Notes under the pieces: model-generated
Databases searched by the model: none
Told to the model about the DNA's origin: nothing
Seen by the model: the letters and a program-made list of their open reading frames with translations, nothing else
Program-made: the position numbers and the translations under genes
Shown here: positions 10,797 to 22,863 of the stretch, piece by piece
Layout: every line of letters starts with the position of its first letter
How positions within the stretch are numbered: the first letter of the stretch is position 1
Source of the DNA: Malus domestica
Taxonomy: Eukaryota; Streptophyta; Magnoliopsida; Rosales; Rosaceae
Direction of reading: 5' to 3'
Assembly: GCF_042453785.1 (NCBI RefSeq)
Contig: NC_091673.1
Location: 5,730,501 to 5,794,500 of the forward strand
Length of the DNA: 64,000 bases

Positions 10797-13700
10797 ATGC
10801 AGGGCAGCCGATCGAAATCGGAGAAGCAGGAAGCTGAGAAGCAGCTCCGGCGAGACCCTTATGAGGTCCTCGGCCTCAATAGGAATTCCACCGACCAGGA
10901 AATCAAAAGTGCTTACCGGAAAATGGCTCTCAAGTATGTTCATCTTCCATTTTATTCCTATTTTTCGATTTTTTTTTTATCAGCTTTTGAGTTCTGAGGT
11001 ACTTTGTTAGACTTTGTTTGTTTATTTTTCGATGAGTTCGAGCTTGTGGCTGCTGTAATTTTTGAAGCTAATTTCTATTTAATTTCCTAAATTTGAGCTG
11101 TAGCTAATGTAATTGAGAATATCAGAGTGTGAAATTAGCCGCACAGATTCTTGTTGTTAATTGGATTGAAATAAATGCTGGTAATTTGCGTATTCCAAAG
11201 TCAAATGCAACTTAGATGCAAACAAAGACGAAGGCATGAATTTCAGATGTTTAGGTGTTGGATTTACAGTAGAAAGATGGAATCTTCCTAGGTACATTGC
11301 TGCGTGAGGTCAATGCGCTTGGTATCCAAAATATGGTTTTAAATCGAATGTTCAGTTTTATGTGATGGGTTAGTTTGAGGCATCAGATTGCAGTTTCTTA
11401 TATGTTTTTGCTTGATAATCTTGTATAATGTAAAGGATTTTGAAAATGTGCTGGGCCTTGGTCCGTGATTCCGTGTGGTAGTTTGGTGGCTTGAATGGGT
11501 TCAAATCTAACAGAGTAAAAGAGAGAAAAATTGTTGATAAATGCTACAATGTATCATTCAGGTACCATCCTGACAAAAATGCTAATGACCCTAAAGCAGC
11601 TGATATCTTCAAGGAGGTCACGTTTTCTTATAATATATTGTCTGATCCAGACAAACGGCGTCAGTATGACACTGCCGGCTTTCAGGTGAGAATTTTTGGG
11701 GTGCTTATTGTTGTGATATTCAGTCACCTTTGTTTTAATCAGAGTCAAAATTTTCATCCCACACTTTAGGGCTTTTGTGAACTATTGGATTATGTCGATG
11801 CATTTCATCTTTTGGTTAACATGAATATTTTTTGCTGAACATGATTTCTTTGTTGGTTGTCTAGGCTGTTGAAACAGAAAGCCACGACTTGGAGCTAGAT
11901 CTTTCAAGTTTGGGTGCTGTAAATACTATTTTTGCTGCCCTTTTTAGGTTTGGTTGGTTTATTCTGCTCTTTTTGTTCTTCAGAATTTTCTTCTCTTCTC
12001 TGAACTTATGAAAGAATTCCTGATGATGTAACAATGTTTTACGCATCAGTAAACTTGGAGTGCCAATAAAGACCACCGTATCAGCTACTGTCTTGGAGGA
12101 GGCACTAAATGGCAGGGTCACTGCTCGTCCACTTCCATTGGGGCACTCTATAACGAAAAAGGTAAGCTATCCTTTTTTGGCCTGGTTTATTATTTTAATT
12201 ATAGTGTTTTATTTAGGGAACTTTAACGAAAAGCACCCGGTACTGTTCACTTTAACGAAAAACCACATTTTTACACTAAAAAGTCAATCCTGGTACTATT
12301 CACTTTACCATTTATTTTGTCCTTATCATTAAAACTCAAAGTTTTCAAGCCCTTTTCATTAGTTTTCCTTTTTATTTATTCATTTATATTTCTGTCTTTT
12401 AACAGGTTGAAAAGCAATGTGCTCACTTCTATTCTGTTACAATAACGGAAGCGGAAGCAAGAGCTGGATTTGTGTGCCAAGTGCAATCGTCGGACAAAAG
12501 CAAGTTCAAGGTTAAATCTTAGATCTCTTCACACATGGTTTACCTGGAAAGTAACTATTCATTTATGTTCTGCTCTTTTAACTTATCAAGTTTTGTGGAC
12601 GAAATTGTCTTTTTGTAGCTATTATATTTTGATCAGGAAGAGACGGGTGGATTGAGCCTTTGCCTACAGGTAGCAAGACTTTTCACCTTTAATTTTGTTT
12701 GGGTTATGAATCATTAGTGTAGCCAGGCACCACAATAAGCTTCTTCCTATGACTGAACTATATAATATAGATATAGAGCGAGGTGGCAGATAGGACGAAT
12801 TGAAGAGTGGGACGATTTCTTATCTTATAAGAACATGGTTTTTCTTTTAGCTAAAGTCATGTAAAATCAAGGGTTTGCATGTTAATATCATCTTCTTTCC
12901 TAATTGATCTTTCTTTGGAGTTGGAGGCATGGAAGGGAGAATGAAAGTGGGGCTACAGTGCTAGTATTTTCAATTACTGACTAATATATGCGTAAGAATT
13001 ACAGTTGCATATCAGCTGCAATATTATATTGGGAACTTTCCACGATGCTTCTTATGAATAATTGTTATGGCCACTGTTAGTTTCATTCTAGACAATACTG
13101 TCCTAACTACCAACTTCTCATGTCTATAATGTTGGCTGGGGCATACGCCTGTTTTATCATGTTTGTCTAAGTTGCTCATTTGTATTTACTTCTGGTGCAG
13201 GAGGATAGTGCAAAAACAGGGAAGGTTACATCTGCTGGGATGTATTTTCTTGGTTTCCCTGTATATCGATTGGATCAAACATCCAACTCGGTGAGCTGTT
13301 GGAGTTGTAATTATTAATTCTATCTTTGAATTCCATGTTTCTAGTTTTTGTTGATATGGTTTCAGGTTTGTTATCCTAATTGTTCTTATTATGGTTTCTG
13401 GAAATCTTTTGGCTCTAGATGGCCAGTGCAAAGGATCCTGATGCTGCATTCTTCAAAAAGCTGGATGGGTTTCAGCCATGTGAATTAACCGAACTAAAAG
13501 CAGGCACCCATGTGTTTGCTGTTTATGGTTTGTTACTTCTGTTTAACGACTTGTATGTCCGGGTTATTATGTTTATTAGTTATACCGTACTCTGCTAAAC
13601 CTCACTATCACCTTGGTTTCATCGCAAATTTGATTGTAGGTGACAATTTTTTTAAAAGTGCAAGCTACACGATAGAAGTTCTTTCTTGTGGACCTTTTGC

Positions 13701-14278
13701 AGAAGAAAAGGAAAGTTTAAGGGCGGTGGAAGCTCAAATACTTTCAAAAAGAGTGGAGTTGTCCAAATTTGAAACTGAGTACAGAGAGGTCTGTACATGA
13801 CACTGCATATGCCCTTTGTAAATTGTAAATACCTTCACCTTGATTTTCGCATGGCTTTGTTGACAGGTTCTAGCACAATTTACAGAGATGACCTCCAGAT
13901 ACACACAAGAAATGCAAGAGGTGAAACTCTTTATACCTATTTTATGTGAACTCCATTTGGATGTCGATGTTCAAGCATATTGATAATTTTGAACAACACT
14001 CAGTTTCCATTGTTTTCATTTTGTTTCCTTTTCCCCCCTCTTTATGTTGGGTTTCTCAGATTGACGAGCTTCTCAGGCAGAGGAATGAAATTCATGCCTC
14101 TTATACTATTGCTCCTCCAATGAAGCGGAGTTCAAGTAGGAGTAGAAATAAGGGTCAGCCTAAGGAGGTCAAAGAAGATGGTCAGTTGAGAGATAAGAAA
14201 CCTTCGTTTAGAGATCGATCCAAGAAGAGCAAATGGTTCAACCTTCACTTAAAGGTTGACAAAAGAAAACCTTGCTGA
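10797..14278 (+). CDS. ARL1: ARG1-like DnaJ chaperone (ARL1/DnaJ 16 type), 11 exons
   Basis: Exons: 10797-10933, 11562-11685, 11865-11947, 12050-12161, 12406-12510, 12619-12669, 13201-13290, 13419-13527, 13640-13788, 13867-13920, 14060-14278. All have GT-AG borders and the phases close to 410 residues. The J domain covers about residues 19-84 (RRDPYEVLG; the HPD triad lies just after the exon 1/2 junction in YHPDKN). A long conserved middle region follows (GKVTSAGMYFLGFPVYR, LKAGTHVFAVYG), then a coiled coil near 300-350 and a basic tail ending WFNLHLKVDKRKPC. ARG1 and ARL proteins are peripheral membrane J proteins needed for root and hypocotyl gravitropism and auxin redistribution; that role is known for the family and inferred here. 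Intron 4 carries a family A MITE. Convergent with the peroxidase downstream. ARL1 and ARL2 are close paralogues, so the exact orthologue is less certain than the family. Confidence 0.93.
12216..12368. mobile_element. MITE family A, copy 1 (inside DnaJ intron 4)
   Basis: Imperfect terminal repeats: GGGAACTTTAACGAAAAG at the left and CTTTTCATTAGTTTTCC at the right. Internal words TACTGTTCACTTTAACGAAAAA and AAAACTCAAAGTTTTCAAG are shared with four other copies in the window (16896, 30880, 40531, 54667). Confidence 0.8.
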
Positions 14279-15009
14279 CCGGGGTGAGTGTCATAATTTC
14301 TTCTATTAGCTTTGCAGCCTTCCATATCGATGATACCTTGATTTTACTTTAAGAGGCGCTCTGTATGCTAATGCTACAGGGAATCAATCAGGCAATCTCT
14401 TTCCAGTTCTTGGTTCTGGTGGTTTTGGCATCCATTTAAGCAAAGTACAAGGTGACCAGAATTGCGTTAAACAACCCGCGTAAGCATATGATTTGGCTCC
14501 ATTAGTCAAGCATGGCATGATGACGGCAGCTCATTGTTAATGTAAAATTCTTTAATTTTTTGTCTTAATGCGCTTGTTATTTATCCTGTTCCTTTTCCGT
14601 CGGCATTGTCATCAAATCACACATGTAAATTGGCACAATTTGTTCGATGAACTCGTTGCGTGGGTACTAGTCATTTTGGATTAAGGAATGAAAAAGTAGG
14701 GCAGGATTGTATTTGCTTCTGCACAAGCTCCCAACTGTTCTTTGCTAAGTTTATTTTGTTGTACCCGCGATTTCGCCATAGGAAACAGACATCACGTTAG
14801 AAGCAGTTTTCCTTTTGTTTATGAATTTGTAAGCTTGCAATTTCATAAGATACGCTCAATTGCTTGCAAAATTTGCAGGTACATGTCTGGGAGATGCAAC
14901 ATTTTCGTGTTTGTAAACTTTACAAAAAAAAATAAAAAAATACAAATTACATCGGTTACAACAGCAATAGGTGAGCTCAAATTTGGCTGAGGTTTTCTTT
15001 TCTTGTTGT
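14279..15009. other. Convergent 3' region between DnaJ and peroxidase genes
   Basis: A possible 3'-UTR intron of the DnaJ gene runs from GTGAGT at 14284 to CTACAG at 14379, with a CTAAT branch-like motif just before. Otherwise only AT-rich 3' sequence of both genes. Confidence 0.4.
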
Positions 15010-16011
15010 TCAAGTCTTGAGGTCGTTGAAGGCGTCGCATCGGCGGCGGACCTCGCCCTGCTTCCCAGTTTTCACGTTCATCAAGCTGACCCTCTGTATT
15101 GCCTGGGCGAAATCCTCGAAAAACTTTGCCTGGTTGGTGGCATAGAGATCCACGAACGGCTTCGTACGAGGATCCGTCCCCAGGGCATGGTCTGTCGCCA
15201 GTAACCCTAGCCCCCTTTGCAAGTTTTGGAAATACAAGTTGTCGAACTTCCCCGGGGTCATGACGTCGTTGAACGCCGACATCCCGGGGTTGGTCGTGTG
15301 ATTGGCGCATAGCTTCCTCAGCCCCTCAGCGTAGATGCGGTTGAGGGCGGGGTCAATCTCCGACGTCGGGCTGAATTTGAAGATGCGGTTGGCGAACTCG
15401 CTGCAGTGGGAGAAGCCGATGGTGTGGGCCCCGCTTAGGGCGACGAGATCCTGGACAGAGAGGTTGATGGAGGCGAAGAGGTTGATGAGCTCGGAGACGG
15501 TCATGCTGGCCTTGGCGTAGTGGCCCTCCGTGCGATCGGCCCGGGAGACGAGGCCATCCTTGCGGCCGAAGAGGAGGGTGTAGTGGGGTCCCCCGACCAT
15601 GTTGATAAGGTTGCGGGCGGCGGCGGCGAGGATGTCGGAGCAGGAGACGATGCCGGGGCACTGGAGCTCTAGGGCGGTCTTGATACGGGTGATGATGTCG
15701 AAGCCGTCGCCGGGGATGGCGGCGTTGATCTCGGCGTCCCTCTCCGCCTTGTTGAAGGAGTTGGAGGCGATGAGGAGGGAGGCGTCACAGCCTTCGAGGA
15801 CGCAGTCGTGGAAGAAGAGGCGAAGGACGGCAGCGGCAGTAGTGGGGGTGGCTATTTGCTTTTCGACGACGACATGGTGGACGGTTTCGTGGAATTTGGG
15901 GCATGTTTGCTCGTAATAGTTTTCGGAGAGTTGGGCATGGGTCACTGTTAGGGTGGGAATGAGAAACACTAGGGTGAGAAGGGAGAAAAGGGCATGGGAA
16001 TGGAATGCCAT
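15010..16011 (-). CDS. Class III secretory peroxidase, intronless
   Basis: 333 residues in one exon. A signal peptide (about 1-26) targets secretion to the cell wall. The distal site is R64/H68 in RLFFHDC, the proximal heme ligand is H196 in LSGAHTIGFSHC, and all eight conserved cysteines are present (37, 70, 75, 118, 124, 203, 235, 325). Two N-glycosylation sites are visible (N183, N237). It reduces H2O2 while oxidising phenolics, and the family works in lignification and wall cross-linking. Lack of introns and the sequence style place it with the AtPrx6/31/41/63/65-type group. Arabidopsis PRX6 sits next to ARL1, as this gene does. It is markedly GC-richer than its surroundings. The frame stays open 119 codons upstream, but ATG 16011 directly precedes the signal peptide. 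Confidence 0.93.
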   Translation of the reverse strand: MAFHSHALFSLLTLVFLIPTLTVTHAQLSENYYEQTCPKFHETVHHVVVEKQIATPTTAAAVLRLFFHDCVLEGCDASLLIASNSFNKAERDAEINAAIPGDGFDIITRIKTALELQCPGIVSCSDILAAAARNLINMVGGPHYTLLFGRKDGLVSRADRTEGHYAKASMTVSELINLFASINLSVQDLVALSGAHTIGFSHCSEFANRIFKFSPTSEIDPALNRIYAEGLRKLCANHTTNPGMSAFNDVMTPGKFDNLYFQNLQRGLGLLATDHALGTDPRTKPFVDLYATNQAKFFEDFAQAIQRVSLMNVKTGKQGEVRRRCDAFNDLKT

Positions 16012-16895
16012 GGTTAGTAGTGAGAGGGATGTTGGAGATGGAGAAGTGCAGGAATCAATGGGGGGAATGTATGTTGGGTTTCCTTCTTGTGTTTGTGCGG
16101 GGTGGGGAATGGAGGGTGGGGAGAAGAAGGTATGAGAGAGTGTTGCGAATTGTTTTCTGTGGAAGAGAGGAATTACAGGTGAAGGGAGGGCTGTGCATGC
16201 ATGCGGTCGACTCTGTTCTATGGGCATGGATTTGGGTTGGACTCGCGAGGGGGCATGATTTTCTACTCCCTCTATTTTCGCAGCAAGTCCCCATTTTTGG
16301 TGCACTATGATTATAGGTCTATAGGCCCAACAATTTGTTTGACAAAGCGGAATTGTTATTTGGTCCACGTTTACTTTTCAACTCTTTAATAAAACGAATC
16401 AAAAGTTGAAGAAAAATTGAGTAGGAGTAAAAGAATGACGTATTGAATAAGTGGTTAAAAGTATTAACTCCTGCACTCAATGTAATACATTCAAATTCCA
16501 ACTCTTCGCAAAAATGAATGCTCTTAAAAGATGCATTTCATTATCTCTCCACTAAATATAAGACCCAATTACGTGCGAATATTTGACAAATAAAGTTATG
16601 TGGATCTTACCTCTATTTAAGAAAATGAGATACCATAGTTGATATTAGAGTGCGCCACGAATAAGATTAAAAATTAGAATATTATTAAACAAATAAGAAT
16701 ATCAAAACAGCTACAAAACTCTAAGATGTTACATTGTGAATGACTTGTTCCTTAAACTAAATAACAAACTATATTTGTAGAAAACTAAACCTAAAAAACC
16801 CTAACTATGATGGACTAGACCCAAGTCCTAAACTAACAAGCAAAACCAAAATACTAATATTTTCCAACAACATTGAGATAGATGATATAATTTTA

Positions 16896-17048
16896 GGAAA
16901 ACTAATGAAAAATGTTTAAGAACTTTGAGTTTTAACCAAAATGACAAAAAGATGTTGTAAGTGAATAGTATCAGGATGAACTTTTTAAAATAAAAATGTC
17001 TTTAACGTTAAAAGTGAACAGTATCATAAGTGTTTCGTTAAGACTCCC
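16896..17048. mobile_element. MITE family A, copy 2
   Basis: Begins GGAAAACTAATGAAAA and ends CGTTAAGACTCCC. Shares AACTTTGAGTTTTAACC and GTGAATAGTATCAGGA with the other family A copies. More diverged than the copies at 12216 and 30880. Confidence 0.75.
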
Positions 17049-17713
17049 TATAATTTATAGTACTCACACATATACATTGATTAAAGTTCCTTAAAAAAAG
17101 TTGGAACTGTACGATGATTCTAACAGATATACAATCACAATACATGTATTTTGTGATAGAATTTGAAAATTACTGAAACTAAATACAATTGTGATGATAA
17201 GTTTTGGTTTTGAGTTTATTTCGAACCTTTTACATATTAGGAGGATGACTTGTATAGACGATGAAAAATCTAAGAAAATGGTGCATGATTCATTGTTGTT
17301 AAATATGCAACCCGTGGTTTATTCTTTTGCCGTGACACCTGAGAATTGTTGAAATAGACCTGGGGCAGACGATTTTCTCTTATAAAATGCGCACGTGAAT
17401 CAGATTCTTCACATGCAAATTGAAAGAAAGTCCAACTTAAGATTTGGCAATTGACTCATCGGATGATCGATGCACTGGAAAATATCGCACGTTTTTTTAT
17501 GACTGAAATTAAGAGAAACAAGAGATTGAAAACCCTACAAATTAACACATCATCTTGCTTGCGTATTGGATTAGTTAGGCTAACTTACATATGTTCTTCC
17601 AGGTAAATTCCGTGCGATTTTTCCAATCCATGTAATGCACGTTTTTTAATTATATTTTTAGGGAACAATTGTTACATTGCATAGCAATATTCCACATGTT
17701 ATGTCTAACAAAA

Positions 17714-17850
17714 ATGCTACTCTTATCACATATTTGTACTATCAATTATACCATTTCTCTAATGGAGATGAGACATACATGCGTTGGCAAACTCTGCCTC
17801 TATTAAAGAGATGGTACAATGATGATACAAATAGGTAGTAAATGTAGCAT
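17714..17850. mobile_element. Foldback MITE
   Basis: The left half (ATGCTACTCTTATCAC, then ATTTGTACTATCAATTATACC) is mirrored by the right half (GGTACAATGATGATACAAAT and GTAAATGTAGCAT). The terminal inverted repeats are thus about 50 bases around a short centre. Confidence 0.6.
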
Positions 17851-18366
17851 TACTTTATCTATAATATGATCCATGATCGACATAGTTCATGTATTTAAAA
17901 GTAAAATATATGCGTACATTATAATTTAAGTAAAGGGCGGATTCATGGCACCGTTTTTTTAGATAATTTTTTTTACACACTTTTTTTGTGAGACCCACTT
18001 CTTAATGTATTTTAACAACCTGAACGTCTATATTTTAAAACATCATTCATGAATTTTCCTTGCAAAAAATTAGACAAATAAAAAACTATTGAGACATTTA
18101 TTTGTAGTGAAGAACATGGACGAATACAATTCTACAAAGATTCTGTAAACCCTTAATTCAACAGTCATATAATTTTATATTTGAGTGATTTTTAATAAAC
18201 ATAATCTTTTAAAAAAGAACTAAAAAATAAAATGTTCAAATCAATAAAATACAGTACAAAATAAGCTCTACAAAAATGTATGTACAAAATTATGTAAAAA
18301 AATATGTCATAGATGTATTCCCTTTAAATAAAATAGTAACACGGCCGATCAATGTCTCAATTTCGA

Positions 18367-18560
18367 AATTGGATCATCTCCTGAGCCCAAGGAGAGGATC
18401 CTCCTAATCAAAGAACATAGATTGTTAGATTTTCATCAAACGATTATAATTATTATAACTTTAAAAATATCTCTTTATTTATAGTCATTAAATAAAAATC
18501 CAACCAACCAAATTTCTTGATTAGAAAGATCTTTCCTTGGGCCCAGGAGAGGATCCAATT
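18367..18560. mobile_element. MITE with about 44-bp inverted termini
   Basis: The left end AATTGGATCATCTCCTGAGC is mirrored by the right end GCCCAGGAGAGGATCCAATT. The match continues inward through CCCAAGGA and TAATCAA. Non-coding core of about 100 bases. Confidence 0.7.
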
Positions 18561-19106
18561 CCCTCAATTTCAACACGAAAATTCTCTTACATTTGAGTAG
18601 TCTACTAATCTAAATTCCAACACGTGACCTATTTTGCCCTTTTAGGTAGGTAGTCACTTGTCAGTACAGTTGCATGCATCTCCCTGCTGTTCCAATCTGC
18701 TCCACATAATGCGGTCGGGTCCAATCCACCCCAGGCATCACTCAATTCCTCAGCCGACCGATGGCGGATAAAGTCAGAGAAACAAGAAAAAGAAACCGTA
18801 TTACTATTACCAAGTAGAATAATCCACGCTTACATAATCTCTGATATTTTCAGATCGAGTAAAATTAGGAATATTTTGTTTTACTTTCAGAAGCTTTTGA
18901 AGTTTTGATTTTCCTCAACGAAAGAGCATTTCTTTTTCTCCGTTTTTTTTTCCGGTGCTGGTGTCATTTTCATTCATTTCAAAGCTGAAAAGTCTTTAAA
19001 ATCACTGTATCATTTTAATTTTAATTTGTGTATATATATATGTGTATATAATTGACTATACCTAGCAAAGCTACTCGCTCATTATTCCATCTGCAATTTG
19101 TGCAAC

Positions 19107-21122
19107 ATGGACTTTCTTCTTCTGCAACTTTTGTTCCTAATAATCTCCATCGCCATGCCCTTGTGCTTTTCTCTGAAACTCCAAAGTAACCCAACCGATC
19201 ATCTCAACTCGTTCTCCACATATCAGACTTATTCAGTGAAAGACCAGATAGTTAGGCTGGCCAATGAACCCAGCACAGTGAATTGGATGAAAAGTGTGAG
19301 GAGGGAAATGCATGAGAACCCAGAACTTTCATATGAAGAATTCGAAACAAGTGCACTCATTCGCCGGGAGCTCGAAAAACTCGGTGTTGCTTATAAATGG
19401 CCTGTGGCTAAAACTGGCGTTGTAGCCACGATTGGCTCTGGCTCTCCTCCCTTTGTTGCTCTGAGAGCTGATATGGATGCTTTGCCTATTGAGGTTAATT
19501 AATTATTTCTCACTATATTTAATTTAATTTTGTTTGTTTAACCTTCTTTTCTCAAAGGCAATTTAAATTGTTGGGTTTTGATCAGATTGATAGATATATA
19601 TTCTGTTGCTACTTTATTCCTTGTCACTGGTTTTTAATCAAAGTGTTTGTAACAAGGTATTAAAAGTGGAATGTTGAAAAAAATTGATGCTTTTTAAAAA
19701 AGCACTGTCATGTTGACAGCACTTTTCTGCATATGAGTATAGGAAATGGTGGACTGGGAGAACAAGAGCAAAGTGGAGGGAAAAATGCATGCTTGCGGCC
19801 ACGACGGCCACGTCGCCATGCTTCTTGGCGCTGCAAAAATACTAAAACAACTGCAAGACACATTACAGGTGAAGTGAAATATTAAGTTAATTAATAAAAA
19901 CTCATTTGCTGATATATACAGGCGCTCGAACGCTGAAAGCTAACTAATTAATGTGACGCTAACCACTCAATTTATCCGCACGTATGTCATATTTTAAATC
20001 TATCAGATTATTGCAGGGAACTGTTGTACTTATATTTCAACCGGCTGAGGAACGCGGTGTAGGCGCAAAGGACATGATTGAAGAAGGGGTGCTTGATAAT
20101 GTGGAGGCAGTTTTTGGGATGCACATAGTGCTTGATTATCCGACTGGCGTTGTTGGATTGAGGCCTGGAGAATTTCTAGCCGGTTGTGGGAGCTTCAAGG
20201 CGAAAATTCACGGGAAAGGGGGTCATGCAGCAATTCCTCAGCAATCCATTGATCCGATTTTGGCAGCATCAACATCTGTAATCAGTTTGCAGAGCATCGT
20301 CTCGAGGGAAACAGACCCTCTAGATTCCCAGGTATGTATACTGTTCCTTTTTTTTTTTTTTTGTGTAATTTCGTCTGTGATTATTTTGAAGAGGATGCAG
20401 GATTTTGCTTGAACATTAATGCAGGTGGTTTCTGTTTCTGTGATTAAAGCGGGGTCTTCCTTTAATGTCATCCCGGAATCAGCTACAATTTCTGGTACTT
20501 TTAGAGCTTTTAGCAAGAAGAACTTCAAGGGACTCATGAATAGAATCGAAGAGGTAGGCACATATAGAACCGGTTACCAACTTTTTATCAAAATTCAAAA
20601 TTGCATATGAAATAAACAGAATCGAAGAAACGCTAACCTGATTTATTATGTCCGACTTATTGTTTGTTTAGCAAACTGTAACCGCGTCCAGATAAGCGTA
20701 AACAGACAACTGAAATTCATTCTTGCTGACAGGTTGTAAAAGGGCAGGCAGCCGTGCACCGGTGCTCCGCTGAGGTCGAGTTTTTAGGGAAGGAACATCC
20801 TACCATCCCTCCTACTGTAAACGACGAGAGAATTTATGAACAAGTAAGGGGAATCTCGAGCGAAATAGTAGGAGAAGAAAACATACAACTAGCTCATACC
20901 TCCATGGGGAGTGAGGATTTTGCTTTTTACTTAGACAAGGTGCCTGGATTCATGCTGTTTTTAGGCACAAGAAATGAGAAGATAGGAGCCATACATGCAC
21001 CACATAGTCCTAACTACATCATCGATGAGGATGTGTTTCCCATTGGGGCTGCCATACATGCAGCTTTTGCCCATTCTTTCCTATCAGATTCAACTGTAAA
21101 GTTGCACCTTCATAATTTCTGA
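19107..21122 (+). CDS. IAA-amino-acid hydrolase (ILR1-like, M20D amidohydrolase), 5 exons
   Basis: Exons: 19107-19493, 19743-19868, 20017-20331, 20425-20553, 20733-21122; 448 residues, all GT-AG. A hydrophobic N-terminal signal (about 1-25) suggests entry into the ER. Metal-binding residues of the M20D family are visible: C147 and H149 in HACGHDGH, E183 in PAEERG, H207 in GMHI and H410 in HSPNY. The dimerisation domain lies between ([13 protein letters not shown]). These enzymes release free auxin, and in some members jasmonate, from amino-acid conjugates. The C-terminus ends LHLHNF, so it lacks the ER-retention tetrapeptide (KDEL or HDEL type) seen in several Arabidopsis homologues. The protein looks complete. 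It belongs to the ILR1/ILL family; the exact subgroup and substrate preference cannot be told here. A family A MITE and other MITEs lie in the 3 kb upstream. Confidence 0.93.
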
Positions 21123-21748
21123 AATCCTTATTATATGTTCATTTTGTGTCATCCTTAAAAGTTAAAAAAAAAAAAATCTCGATTCACCCAGAGTGTCTTG
21201 AGTATAGGATCTTGTGATTTATGATTTAAAGGATCAATGATCACAAACTAACTTCATTTGGATTTACTTGCTTGATGACCAAGTTTGCAAAAATGGCAAT
21301 TAAATTTGCAGTTGTTCGGGTCAACACAATACAATTCCATTGATATGTACATGATTTTTATTTATATGTTTGCACACGATAAGTTAACGAGTCAGTATTG
21401 GGTTTTTCAAAACACGTTATATGAATTTAGTAAAACACGATAAGTTGTCAGGTCTAATCACATCAGTCGGATGGTAAATGAGATTTTCCCTTTTATGTTT
21501 ACTTTTTCATAATGACAAGTTAACACATTCCAGATTTTATTATTTTAGACCTTTATTTTACGGTAGAAGGATTCAATGATCAATGCTTGAACAAGTTTAG
21601 AGAGCATACATTATTACACCAACATGTCAACCAAAATCACAAAAGCAAAACATAAACCATGACATGTGAAATTCCCCCAAATTACATAATAATACAGATA
21701 ACAAAAGACTAAGAATAGTAGAGCCGATCAGAACCTTCCTCCCTCCCT
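21123..21748. other. Spacer between convergent genes
   Basis: AT-rich 3' flanks of the hydrolase (+) and the peptide gene (-), with a short dispersed-repeat-like stretch at 21310-21460. No gene seen. Confidence 0.4.
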
Positions 21749-21944
21749 CTAGACAAGAACCGCGGCGGCAACGAAAGCGAGGAATCCAACAACCATGGAT
21801 GGATATGTGAAGCTGCTGCCAGAGGGGGGTGATGCTGGGGGGGGGGGGGGGGGGCGCCATACCGGGCATACCCGGCATGTCAGCTGCAGTAGCAATCACA
21901 ACTAGTAGGGCAAAGCACAGAGCATACGTTGCCTTTGAGGCCAT
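21749..21944 (-). CDS. Short GPI-anchored arabinogalactan-type peptide, frame split by a homopolymer
   Basis: From ATG at 21944 the protein opens with a signal peptide (MASKATYALCFALLVVIATA) followed by DMPGMPGMA and a proline run. The proline codons are an 18-base C tract on this strand (21837-21854). Read straight through, the frame leaves the family pattern and runs on to 21627. Past the tract, the frame one base away gives PASPPSGSSFTYPS and then the hydrophobic tail MVVGFLAFVAAAVLV with a stop at 21749-21751. That is a textbook GPI-anchor signal, so the intended peptide is about 64 residues. Either the tract length is an assembly error or this allele is frameshifted. Proline hydroxylation and O-glycosylation at the plasma membrane or wall are inferred from the family. 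A TATA-like stretch lies near 21987-21996. Confidence 0.75.
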
Positions 21945-22783
21945 GACTATTTGGTTTATGGCTTACAACAATACAGGGACTGAGACTATATATAAAAGAT
22001 GAAGGGGTTAGATCGGCCAATTGTCAATATGTCATTGATAATGTTTCGGTATTATAGTAGCAAATACAATGTACACATTATAGATGAATTATCGATTGGA
22101 CTTGACTAGTAAAAAAATTAGAGAAAGAATGGTTCTTTATACACTCAAATTTCATCTCTAGACACCTAGTAATTTTATTTAAAAGAAACTCTTGTACCTA
22201 CATATACAATTACCATAAAAGACTTAGTGACTTCAAACTTCTAATACATACCATTGTCCAATTCTTTTATCGTAAACTTGGCTATTGTCATATACCTCCT
22301 CCTTCAAGTAGTAGAATATGAAGTTCTATTCCTTCTTATGGTATCGTATTCCCCCATTCACGCCTCTGTTATGTGTTCTAATGAAATTTCCTTTTGTAGG
22401 CTCAAACTAAGTAGTTATTCTTCAGATCTTTGTTGATTGGCCAAAATAGGTGTTTAGAGAAAATTATATTTACAAAAAAAGAAAAAGAAAAGAAGGGTAT
22501 TTTTGAAATTTTATTAAATCATTTTGGGTATCTAAAAAAATTGAGACTGTGGGTTTTGGGCCGTAAAGGCAGAAAGCCCAACAAATTTCAGGAAGCGGAA
22601 GCAAAAGTTATGGAAAGGTGTATTGGTAGTTGATAGAGTGATCGTCTGCTCGCTCGTTTGTTCGATAACAATCTTCAGAGTCTCCGCCGCAGCTTTCGCT
22701 CTCTGCAACTACAACAAACCCTCCATAGCCGTATCCGTACATATATCTCCATGCCCTTCTAACTTCCCACTCACTCTCACCCT
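21945..22783. other. Spacer between divergent genes
   Basis: Upstream regions of the peptide gene (-) and the LRR gene (+). The last 150 bases are less AT-rich and probably include the 5' UTR of the LRR gene. No separate gene supported. Confidence 0.4.
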
Positions 22784-22828
22784 ATGGGCTCCACTTCCGC
22801 CATCTTTCTCTGCTCTCATCCCAAGGTA

Positions 22829-22863
<35 letters not shown>

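Larger units (their letters stand above)
16012..19106. other. Intergenic region with several MITEs
   Basis: The first 350 bases are the GC-rich upstream region of the peroxidase. The rest is AT-rich and carries MITEs at 16896-17048, 17714-17850 and 18367-18560. No gene seen. Confidence 0.5.

Noticed and set aside
14843-15310. 155-codon minus-strand ORF overlapping the peroxidase 3' end
   Set aside because: It runs in another frame of the peroxidase and into its 3' flank; the peroxidase frame explains the conserved residues.
15335-16389. Several plus-strand ORFs and a second minus-strand frame across the peroxidase
   Set aside because: They are shadow frames of a GC-rich coding sequence and show no domains.
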